A stretch of DNA of 20,946 bases, taken from positions 1 to 20,946 of the forward strand of contig CAZGDV010000050.1 in assembly GCA_964524995.1 (NCBI GenBank). The letters run 5' to 3'. The stretch comes from CAZGDV01 sp964524995. Its GTDB lineage: Bacteria > Chloroflexota > Dehalococcoidia > SZUA-161. The notes below the pieces were generated by a model. That model was not told where the DNA came from. It did not search any database and was given only the letters and a program-made list of their open reading frames with translations. The position numbers were made by a program, and so were the translations under genes. Below are positions 8,082 through 14,342 of the stretch, one piece after another (the first letter of the stretch is position 1; each line of letters opens with the position of its first letter).

Positions 8082-8126
8082 GAGGTCGCAGCTGAGGCAT
8101 TCAGCTCAAACCCCAGCTGCGACCTC
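8082..8126 (-). terminator. Long perfect inverted repeat between archaellin and machinery genes (attenuator or RNA-processing hairpin)
   Basis: GAGGTCGCAGCTG (8082-8094) and its exact complement CAGCTGCGACCTC (8114-8126) form a 13-bp stem with a 19-base loop in the 102-base gap between archaellin 8158-8853 and the ArlC/D/E-like gene. A competing inner hairpin, AGCTGA (8090-8095) with TCAGCT (8101-8106), shares the arm, so two folds are mutually exclusive. There is no U-run on either side, so a classical intrinsic terminator is not shown. Partial termination or 3'-end stabilisation of the archaellin mRNA are the likely roles. Confidence 0.6.
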
Positions 8127-8157
8127 CTGATTCTTCAAGTGCACAGTACAGCTGTTG

Positions 8158-8853
8158 CTAGTTGAGGTCCATGACGGTGTCGAGCCTGCCCGGCAGCGTT
8201 CTCTCGATGGTGAGCGCTGCACCGGTCTCCGGCCTGACCTCAATCGTGAACGTGTCGTATATGCCCGGCAGGTTGGCCGTGCTATCGATGAACGGATCGC
8301 TCGTGTCACTGCCTACTGTGTAAGTACCGTTCACCGCGTTGACCAGCCATACGGTGACGACTGCCTTCTCCTCGGACTCCAGCAGGTAGTCGCCGCTGCT
8401 GCGCTTGCCAACCCAGCTGAGCGCCCAGGCGGTGTCTCCGATCACTTGGTTCTCATCGACGTAGGCGATGATGCACACATTGGTGCTGCCCGAAGAAGCG
8501 ATCGTGTAACCAGCCGTATCGTTACCGGTCTGCGTGTACGGCGGCGTCAGGTCGATCGCCTGACCTTCCAGGGTGTTGGTCAGCGTGAACGACACCCTGC
8601 CACATGTCTGTGTACCGTTTGCGGTATGTGCATAACCCAAGACACTTCCCCTCAGTGCCATGGAGGCCCTGGTCTCTTCTAGACCGGCGTAGATGGCCTC
8701 TTGACCCTTCTGGGAAGAGAAGATGCCGGCCGACAGCACCGTGTACGCGAACACGGAGGCTACCACTACGAACGCGATTAGGATGATCGCGGTCTCCAGG
8801 CCGGTGATGCCCTTCTGGTCTCGGTGTGCTCTCTTCAGCAGTCTCTTGAGCAT
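8158..8853 (-). CDS. Archaellin (major filament subunit), copy proximal to the machinery genes
   Basis: 231 residues. The basic leader MLKRLLKRAHRDQKG ends at Gly15, where a class III signal peptidase should cut. The mature protein would start ITGLETAIILIAFVVVASVF, with Glu at +5 as in type IV pilins. The helix continues through YTVLSAGIFSSQKGQEAIY, closely resembling the N-terminal helix of methanogen archaellins. The rest is a Thr/Ser/Asn-rich beta domain, ending in FTIEVRPETGAALTIER and a conserved C-terminus. Two cysteines (84 and 127) and sequons NGT, NDT and NGT are present. The start has GAGGAGG upstream. It follows the other archaellin by 63 bases and precedes a strong inverted repeat. 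Confidence 0.94.
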   Translation of the reverse strand: MLKRLLKRAHRDQKGITGLETAIILIAFVVVASVFAYTVLSAGIFSSQKGQEAIYAGLEETRASMALRGSVLGYAHTANGTQTCGRVSFTLTNTLEGQAIDLTPPYTQTGNDTAGYTIASSGSTNVCIIAYVDENQVIGDTAWALSWVGKRSSGDYLLESEEKAVVTVWLVNAVNGTYTVGSDTSDPFIDSTANLPGIYDTFTIEVRPETGAALTIERTLPGRLDTVMDLN

Positions 8854-8904
8854 CTTATTTCCTCCTCAGTTGTTTCCTTTCATTCTCTCCGGTCGTTTCC
8901 TCAT

Positions 8905-8918
8905 AGCGGCCAGCCGCT
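8905..8918. repeat. Short hairpin at the end of the promoter-proximal archaellin gene
   Basis: AGCGG-CCAG-CCGCT gives a 5-6 bp GC-rich stem touching the stop codon of the archaellin at 8917-9534. It could protect or separate the two archaellin messages. It is short and may be chance; no U-run follows. Confidence 0.25.
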
Positions 8919-9534
8919 AGTTGAGGATGAACACGCTGTCCAGCCTCGCTGGGGTCGTTCTCTCTATTGCCAGAACGCTCCCGACGGCAGGCTTGACCTC
9001 GAGGGTGAAGTTGTGGTAGGTGTCGATGTTCTCGCCAATGCCGGTGACATCGACTACCATTTCGAACAGCTCTCCCGGCTCAAGTATGGAGTCACTGTCG
9101 CCCCACCCTTTCCTCGTGGCCGTGAAGGCGAGGTCTTCGGTGTGTTTGGTCTCGCTGTGATAGCTCACGGTACAGACGTTGGTGCTGCCGGTGTCGGCGA
9201 TGCCGTCGCTATCCCCGTCGGTCGGAGCCGTGAGGTCAATCGCTTCACCCTCGAGTGCGGCTGTGACCATGAAGACCAGAGACTGGACGGCAGTCGTGTT
9301 CGATGTTGCGACGACGCTCCCCTTGATCTCCAGGGTCGATCGTGTGTGTTCCAGGCCTGTGTAGATTGCCTCCTGGCCCTTCTGCGACGAGAAGATGCCT
9401 GCAGACAGCACTGTGTAGGCGAAAACCGACGCCACTACCACGAACGCGATCAGGATGATCGCAGTTTCGAGACCGGTGATGCCTTTCTCGTCACGTCGCA
9501 GGGCTTTCGTCAGTCTGTTCCAGATTCTCGTCAT
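8917..9534 (-). CDS. Archaellin, promoter-proximal copy with a calcium-loop-like motif
   Basis: 205 residues. The leader is basic (MTRIWNRLTKALRRDEKG), with predicted cleavage after Gly18. The mature N-terminus ITGLETAIILIAFVVVASVF and the following YTVLSAGIFSSQKGQEAIY are essentially identical to the second archaellin; the outer domain then diverges. Residues 106-114 read DGDSDGIAD, a DxDxDGxxD loop of the kind that binds calcium. GSTNVC (Cys121) is shared with the other archaellin, but this one lacks the second cysteine. Sequons NTT and NFT are present. CAGGAGGGG lies just upstream of the ATG at 9534. Being first in the filament pair, it may be the main or basal subunit; sequence cannot tell which. 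Confidence 0.94.
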   Translation of the reverse strand: MTRIWNRLTKALRRDEKGITGLETAIILIAFVVVASVFAYTVLSAGIFSSQKGQEAIYTGLEHTRSTLEIKGSVVATSNTTAVQSLVFMVTAALEGEAIDLTAPTDGDSDGIADTGSTNVCTVSYHSETKHTEDLAFTATRKGWGDSDSILEPGELFEMVVDVTGIGENIDTYHNFTLEVKPAVGSVLAIERTTPARLDSVFILN

Positions 9535-9564
9535 TCTTACCCCTCCTGTTTAGTCTGGTGCCTC

Positions 9565-9572
9565 TTATCGTC
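9565..9572 (-). promoter_or_regulatory. Possible sigma28-like -10 element ahead of the archaellins
   Basis: On the minus strand GACGATAA matches 7 of 8 bases of the flagellar sigma28 -10 consensus GCCGATAA. It is placed to start transcription near 9558, giving a roughly 24-base leader that includes the CAGGAGGGG ribosome-binding site. The expected -35 (TAAA-like) is not present, and no good sigma70 or archaeal TATA/BRE promoter was seen in 9535-9642. The match could be chance. Confidence 0.2.
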
Positions 9573-9642
9573 GGGTTAGTGAAATGAAACCTCACGTCCT
9601 GGTTCCGACTGGCCCGGCCGTGGGTATTTTTCATCGCCTCCA

Positions 9643-9882
9643 TCACATTCTGACCACCTCCCCTTTGCCCCGTGCGTCAGGAGTCTCCTTATAGAGGAAC
9701 GCCAACACGTCTTGATGACGGTATCTCCAATCGCCTCTGCCTCCGACCTTGAAGGCTCTGAGCTTCCCATTCCGACTCCAGCGTCGTACAGAGCTGACGT
9801 GAACCCTTAAGAATTGGGCGACTTCATCGCAAGTCATGATTGCCTTGTCGTCCCATTCGGTTCTTCCCGTCTTTCTGTTCAC
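9643..9882 (-). CDS. Small excisionase-family (MerR-like HTH_17) DNA-binding protein
   Basis: 79 residues. The segment MTCDEVAQFLRVHVSSVRRW followed by SRNGKLRAFKVGGRGDWRYR and HQDVLAFL is the standard excisionase/BldC-type winged helix-turn-helix, used for DNA binding. No integrase is nearby, so a phage excisionase role is unlikely. The start is taken as GTG at 9882 with AGGGGG 8 bases upstream. The internal Met16 at 9837 would give a 64-residue protein closer to the family norm. It lies 108 bases upstream of the first archaellin on the same strand, so it is a good candidate local regulator of the archaellum genes. That role is inference from position. Confidence 0.82.
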   Translation of the reverse strand: MNRKTGRTEWDDKAIMTCDEVAQFLRVHVSSVRRWSRNGKLRAFKVGGRGDWRYRHQDVLAFLYKETPDARGKGEVVRM

Positions 9883-10052
9883 TGTATCGCCCCCTTAGTG
9901 CCTTTTGTTCTACTTCAGACCCGAGATGGCTAGAAAGACAGTGTTCCGGCGTTCCTGGTTTGTCTTGTTCCTCTGCTGCCATTCGAGCAGCTAATCCGAT
10001 TCCCATTGCCGAATGCGCCACAATGACGAGCTATTGAGAGCATCCTGAGGCA

Positions 10053-10081
10053 AGCATAGCTACTGTGCACTACGCCCACAA
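10053..10081 (-). promoter_or_regulatory. Weak candidate minus-strand promoter for the regulator and archaellum cluster
   Basis: On the minus strand TTGTGG (10081-10076) and TATGCT (10058-10053) are separated by 17 bases. This would give a leader of about 160 bases before the GTG at 9882. Only about half of each consensus is matched, so this is tentative. The rest of 9883-10262 holds no gene. Confidence 0.22.
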
Positions 10082-10107
10082 TCACCCAGTAGTACTAACG
10101 TGGGTGA
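10082..10107. promoter_or_regulatory. Inverted repeat in the divergent control region, possible operator
   Basis: TCACCCA (10082-10088) and TGGGTGA (10101-10107) are exact reverse complements with a 12-base spacer that itself contains the palindrome AGTACT. The repeat abuts the weak minus-strand -35 and lies about 80 bases upstream of the purF -35. This placement suits a dimeric regulator. No known regulator site was recognised. Confidence 0.35.
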
Positions 10108-10186
10108 CTAAATGGTCATGTCGTACCGACACTCGACCACGATTGGCCTGTGACGCACTCGATATATGGAATTCAAACGGGGGACA

Positions 10187-10215
10187 TTGATTTCGCTGAC
10201 CCGGCGAGCTATAAT
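10187..10215 (+). promoter_or_regulatory. Sigma70-type promoter of the purine operon
   Basis: TTGATT (10187-10192), a 17-base spacer, then a perfect TATAAT (10210-10215). Transcription should begin near 10222, about 40 bases before the purF GTG. This is one of the two clearest promoters in the window and argues that the host uses bacterial sigma factors. No purine riboswitch fold or PurR-like box was recognised in the short leader. Confidence 0.75.
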
Positions 10216-10262
10216 CAGGTTGCCGTCGTTGTGGGAAACCCAATGCGAGTAGACGTGTTGGT

Positions 10263-11675
10263 GTGAGATATCCGAAGCTGCGCGAGGCGTGCGGGATCTT
10301 CGGGGTGTATGCTCCAGGAGAGGATGTAGCTCGGCTTACCTATTTCGGTATCTACGCCCTGCAGCACCGTGGCCAGGAAAGCGCCGGCATCGCTACCTCT
10401 GACGGCAGCCGGATCAGGCTTCACGCTTCGATGGGCCTTGTTGCCCAGGTCTTCAACGAGTCCATACTTGATCAGCTTCGGGGCTGCATCGCCATTGGCC
10501 ACAATCGCTATTCCACCACTGGGTCCAGCCGTGTCGTTAACGCCCAGCCGATTGTGGTCTCTAGCCCTCTCGGGGACATTGCCCTGGCTCACAATGGTAA
10601 TCTCGTGAACGCGGCGTACCTGCGTCGCGAGCTCGAAGAGAAGGGTTGCACGTTTGGCTCGACCACCGACTCGGAGACGATCGCGCACCTCATCGCGATG
10701 GCACCCAAGATGAGTCTGGCTGACAGGGTGAAGTTCGCAATGGGAAAACTCGTGGGAGCGTACAGCATTGTCGCGATGACCAAAGACAAGCTGGTGGGGG
10801 TGCGTGACCCTCTGGGGGTTCGTCCCCTGTGCATGGGAGCCCTCGATGGGGGGTGGGCAATGGCTTCGGAGAGCTGTGCTCTCGATCATCTGGGTGCCTC
10901 CAGCCTCCGAGAGATAGGGCCTGGCGAGGTTGTTCAGGTTGATGCTACCGGGGTCAAGGAGTCCATTGCCGGTACGAGTGACAGGAAGGGCTTCTGCATT
11001 TTCGAGTACATTTACTTCGCGCGGCCCGACAGCGTCATAAACGGCCGGCGTCTGTATCCGGCGCGGCAAGCGATGGGTGTCGAGCTGGCGCGTGAGCACC
11101 CCGTCGACGCTGATCTGGCGATCGGGGTTCCTGATTCCGCTACGGCTGCCGGAATCGGCTACTCCCTGGCGTCCGGCATTCCTTTCAGCGAGGGCCTTCT
11201 GAAGAACCGCTATGTCGGGCGGACCTTCATCGAGCCCGAGCAGCGACTGCGGGACCTGGGTGTCAAGCTGAAGTTCAACGCGATGACCGAGGTGATCTCC
11301 GGCAAGCGGCTGGTAGTGGTGGATGACAGCATAGTGCGCGGTACTACCACGCCGCAGGTCATCAGCATGCTGCGCAAAGCAGGGGCCAAGGAGGTCCATA
11401 TGCGGATCTGCGCCCCTCCTATTCGCTATCCTTGCTTCTTCGGTGTCGACATGGCCACACGAGGGGAACTGATAGCCGCCCGGAAGACGATCCCCGAGAT
11501 CGCTGACGCGATAGGGGCGGATTCCCTTGGCTACCTGAGCCTGGAAGGACTGATACGGGCAGTGAGTCTGCCGAGAGACCTATTCTGCCTCGCCTGCTTC
11601 ACTGGCGACTACCCCGTTCCCGTTCAGCTCGAGATGGACAAGCTCGCGCTGGAATCGTTGCCGGGTGCCAACTAG
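10263..11675 (+). CDS. purF: Amidophosphoribosyltransferase, iron-sulfur Bacillus-type
   Basis: 470 residues. PurF catalyses the first step of purine synthesis, converting PRPP and glutamine to phosphoribosylamine. A nine-residue propeptide precedes the catalytic Cys10 (ACGIFGVY), followed by LQHRGQESAGI of the Ntn-type glutaminase domain. The PRPP-binding motif VVVDDSIVRGTT is at 351-362. Cys245, Cys391 and the CLAC pair at 442 and 445 fit the four 4Fe-4S ligands of the Bacillus subtilis enzyme class, so maturation by propeptide removal and cluster insertion is expected. The start is GTG at 10263, chosen because it places Cys10 correctly; its ribosome-binding site is weak. It heads purF-purM-purH. 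Confidence 0.96.
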   Translation: MRYPKLREACGIFGVYAPGEDVARLTYFGIYALQHRGQESAGIATSDGSRIRLHASMGLVAQVFNESILDQLRGCIAIGHNRYSTTGSSRVVNAQPIVVSSPLGDIALAHNGNLVNAAYLRRELEEKGCTFGSTTDSETIAHLIAMAPKMSLADRVKFAMGKLVGAYSIVAMTKDKLVGVRDPLGVRPLCMGALDGGWAMASESCALDHLGASSLREIGPGEVVQVDATGVKESIAGTSDRKGFCIFEYIYFARPDSVINGRRLYPARQAMGVELAREHPVDADLAIGVPDSATAAGIGYSLASGIPFSEGLLKNRYVGRTFIEPEQRLRDLGVKLKFNAMTEVISGKRLVVVDDSIVRGTTTPQVISMLRKAGAKEVHMRICAPPIRYPCFFGVDMATRGELIAARKTIPEIADAIGADSLGYLSLEGLIRAVSLPRDLFCLACFTGDYPVPVQLEMDKLALESLPGAN

Positions 11676-11710
11676 GGGCATATCCACACGTTTTCGAGAG
11701 AGACTTCTTC

Positions 11711-12763
11711 GTGCGACCGGATGGCGACAGTTCCCACGGGGCCTATGCTGACGCCGGCGTGGACATCGATGCCGCCGGACGGGCCGTCGAGTCCATTAAG
11801 AAGACGGTTCGTGAGACCTTTGGCGCCGAGGTGCTCACAGGCATCGGGGCCTTCGCAGGTCTGTTCCAGCTCTCGGGCTATCGAGAGCCAGTATTGGTCT
11901 CCAGCGTGGACGGCGTCGGCACCAAGCTGAAGATAGCAATCGCCCTCGATCGTCACGACACCGTAGGGATCGACCTCGTGAATCACTGCGTCAACGACAT
12001 CTTCACGTGCGGCGCTGATCCTCTGTTCTTCCTCGACTACATATCCGTAGGCAAGCTCATTCCCGACAAGATCGCCAGCATAGTGGGCGGGTTTTCGCGT
12101 GCCTGCAAGGACGTTGGATGTGCGCTGATCGGCGGTGAGACCGCCGAGATGCCCGGCCTGTATGCCCCCGGTGACTATGACCTGGCCGGGTTCATAGTGG
12201 GGGCCGTCGAGAAATCGCGCATGCTGCAGACCGATTCCATTACCGCCGGTGACGTTATCCTGGGACTGCCGTCGAGTGGCCTGCATACCAACGGCTACTC
12301 GCTCGTGCGCAAGGTCTTCGGCGTTGACGACAACCCGGCGGCGTTGGGCGAACGCTACGCTGAGCTCGGCCGCACGCTCGGGGAGGAGCTGCTAGAGCCT
12401 CACCGGTGCTACTATGGCATGCTGAAGCCGGTAGTGGGTGGCAGCGGTAAGGACACGAGTGTGATCAAGGGAATGGCGCACATAACGGGCGGCGGCATAA
12501 TCGATAATGTTGCCAGGGTGCTCCCGCCTGGGGTCACGGCGCTGTTCAAGTCGAGCTCGTGGTTGGTTCCACCCATCTTCGGACTGATTCGTGAACGGGG
12601 CAGCGTTGACCTGCGGGAGATGTACCGCGTCTTCAACATGGGTATAGGCATGACAATCGTTTGCTCGGCTGGCGACGTGGATAGGGTTATCGAGGTCGTG
12701 CCGGAGGCAGTGGTTGTGGGCGAAGTTGTGCCTGAGAGAGACGAACGTGTGGTCGTGGACTGA
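11711..12763 (+). CDS. purM: Phosphoribosylformylglycinamidine cyclo-ligase (AIR synthetase)
   Basis: 350 residues, normal for PurM. It closes the imidazole ring, making AIR from FGAM with ATP. Near the N-terminus is YADAGVDIDAAGRAVESIKK, the standard PurM opening. SSVDGVGTKLKIA and ALIGGETAEMPGLY are the conserved nucleotide- and substrate-binding segments, and HITGGGIIDNVARVLP lies in the C-terminal domain. The start is GTG at 11711, 35 bases after purF, with only a weak purine-rich sequence upstream. Same-strand placement between purF and purH makes an operon nearly certain. Confidence 0.96.
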   Translation: MRPDGDSSHGAYADAGVDIDAAGRAVESIKKTVRETFGAEVLTGIGAFAGLFQLSGYREPVLVSSVDGVGTKLKIAIALDRHDTVGIDLVNHCVNDIFTCGADPLFFLDYISVGKLIPDKIASIVGGFSRACKDVGCALIGGETAEMPGLYAPGDYDLAGFIVGAVEKSRMLQTDSITAGDVILGLPSSGLHTNGYSLVRKVFGVDDNPAALGERYAELGRTLGEELLEPHRCYYGMLKPVVGGSGKDTSVIKGMAHITGGGIIDNVARVLPPGVTALFKSSSWLVPPIFGLIRERGSVDLREMYRVFNMGIGMTIVCSAGDVDRVIEVVPEAVVVGEVVPERDERVVVD

Positions 12764-12808
12764 GGAGTAGGTGGCTGACCATTCGACAATACTGCACTGG
12801 AGCGGAAC

Positions 12809-14335
12809 ATGCGTGCAATACTGAGTGTATCCGACAAGACGGGACTGGTAGACTTCGCACGAGGCCTTCTGGAGGTCGGCGCTGAGATCTACAGTACCGG
12901 AGGTACCAAGAAGGCGCTGGTGGATGCCGGGCTGGCGGTGAAGAGCATCAGCGATCTGACCGGTTTCCCGGAGATAATGGACGGGCGGGTTAAGACGCTT
13001 CACCCGGCCGTGCACGGCGGTATTCTGGCCAAACGAGCAGTCCCTGACCATCTCGCTCAGCTCGAGCAGAACAGGATTGGACTGATTGACCTTGTCGCGG
13101 TGAACCTGTACCCCTTCAGACAGACCGTTGCCAGGCCGGACGTGACCCTGGACGAGGCCCTGGAGAATATCGATATCGGCGGGCCTACTATGATCCGGGC
13201 GGCGGCCAAGAACTTCCCGGACGTACTGGTTGTGGTCGATCCCTCGGACTATGCCAAAGTCGTCGAGCGTTTGAAGGCGGGCGGTCTCTCCCTTGATGAG
13301 AGGAAGAGGCTGGCCCAGAAGGCATTCCAGCATGTGGCCGCCTACGACACGGCTATTGCCCAATACCTTCGTGACGAGGAAGACGTCTTCCCCGATGAGT
13401 TCACGATCGCAGTCAAGAAGAAGCTGGGCCTTCGATACGGGGAGAATCCCCATCAACAGGCCGCTTTCTACGAAGAGGAGGTAGCGGGTCAGGCGAGCAT
13501 CGGCATGAGCGCGGCCGAGCAGCTATGGGGCAAGGAGCTATCCTTCAACAACATCCTCGATGCGGATGCAGCGTGGAGCGCCTCGAGCGACTTCCAGGCT
13601 CCCACGATATCGGTGATCAAGCACACCAACCCTTGCGGGTTGGCTTCGCACGATGACCTGACGGAGGCCTACAGGCGTGCTTTCCAGGGCGATACCGTGT
13701 CGGCGTTCGGCGGCATAGTAGCATCCAACAGGCCCATCGATCTGGCTACCGCAGAGGAGATGTCCAAGGTCTTCTACGAGGTCATAATGGCCCCGGCGTA
13801 TGAGGAAGCGGCCCTCGATGTCCTCAAGAAGCGAAAAGACGTTCGTATACTCGTCATGAAACCCATGGACGACAGGCCTTCTCTCGACTATCGACGTGTC
13901 AGCGGCGGCTTGCTGGTGCAGACACGTGACACGTTGCCCGAAGATGAGATCGAGCTACGGACCGTAACCAAGCGGGAGCCAACACAGGAAGAGATCAAGG
14001 ATCTGCTCTTCGCGTGGAGAGCGGTCAAGCATATCAAGTCCAACGCTATCGTGCTGGCGAAGGACGCAGCACTTCTTGGCATGGGGGCGGGCCAGCCCAA
14101 CCGGGTCACCAGCGTGCGGATAGCCCTGGAGAAGGCGGGCGAGCGCTCGCGCGGCAGTGTGCTCGGCTCGGACGCCTTCTTCCCGTTCCCTGACGGCGTC
14201 GAGGAGGCCGCCAAGGGAGGTGTGACTGCGATCATTCAGCCTGGCGGGTCGCTAAGGGACGCTGACGCAATCGACATGGCGAACAAGCATGGCATGGCCA
14301 TGGTGTTCACCGGCGTGCGTCATTTCAAGCACTGA
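12809..14335 (+). CDS. purH: Bifunctional AICAR formyltransferase / IMP cyclohydrolase
   Basis: 508 residues, the usual PurH length. It performs the last two steps to IMP. The N-terminal MGS-like cyclohydrolase domain begins AILSVSDKTGLVDFARGL and contains STGGTKKAL and MDGRVKTLHPAVHGGIL. The formyltransferase domain carries KHTNPCG at 271-277, whose Lys-His pair matches the catalytic residues of the family, and ends in the conserved IIQPGGSLRD and MVFTGVRHFKH. The ATG at 12809 follows a GGAG-containing leader, 45 bases after purM. Confidence 0.97.
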   Translation: MRAILSVSDKTGLVDFARGLLEVGAEIYSTGGTKKALVDAGLAVKSISDLTGFPEIMDGRVKTLHPAVHGGILAKRAVPDHLAQLEQNRIGLIDLVAVNLYPFRQTVARPDVTLDEALENIDIGGPTMIRAAAKNFPDVLVVVDPSDYAKVVERLKAGGLSLDERKRLAQKAFQHVAAYDTAIAQYLRDEEDVFPDEFTIAVKKKLGLRYGENPHQQAAFYEEEVAGQASIGMSAAEQLWGKELSFNNILDADAAWSASSDFQAPTISVIKHTNPCGLASHDDLTEAYRRAFQGDTVSAFGGIVASNRPIDLATAEEMSKVFYEVIMAPAYEEAALDVLKKRKDVRILVMKPMDDRPSLDYRRVSGGLLVQTRDTLPEDEIELRTVTKREPTQEEIKDLLFAWRAVKHIKSNAIVLAKDAALLGMGAGQPNRVTSVRIALEKAGERSRGSVLGSDAFFPFPDGVEEAAKGGVTAIIQPGGSLRDADAIDMANKHGMAMVFTGVRHFKH

Positions 14336-14342
14336 GGTCTGG

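Noticed and set aside
2097..9534. Reading the cluster as a type IV pilus or Tad system
   Set aside because: ArlH, the ArlF/G-like pair and the ArlD/E motif are archaellum-specific, and no pilus alignment proteins (PilM/N/O) or Tad partners are present.
909..9882. Archaeal contamination or chimeric assembly
   Set aside because: Strong bacterial-style ribosome-binding sites, similar base composition and bacterial genes on both flanks argue for one genome. Only reads can settle it, so the check is listed in the findings.
9643..9882. Prophage or integrative element signalled by the excisionase-like gene
   Set aside because: No integrase, attachment-site repeat or other phage gene is present; excisionase-fold proteins are often ordinary regulators.
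10243..10266. Seven-codon open frame overlapping the purF start, as a leader peptide
   Set aside because: No ribosome-binding site, no attenuator hairpin and no purine- or amino-acid-related codon pattern.
10215..11399. Long minus-strand open frame inside purF
   Set aside because: It is antisense to an unmistakable PurF and its translation has no domain-like pattern.
12392..13456. Long minus-strand open frame across purM and purH
   Set aside because: It covers two conserved genes on the other strand and looks like a codon-bias artefact.
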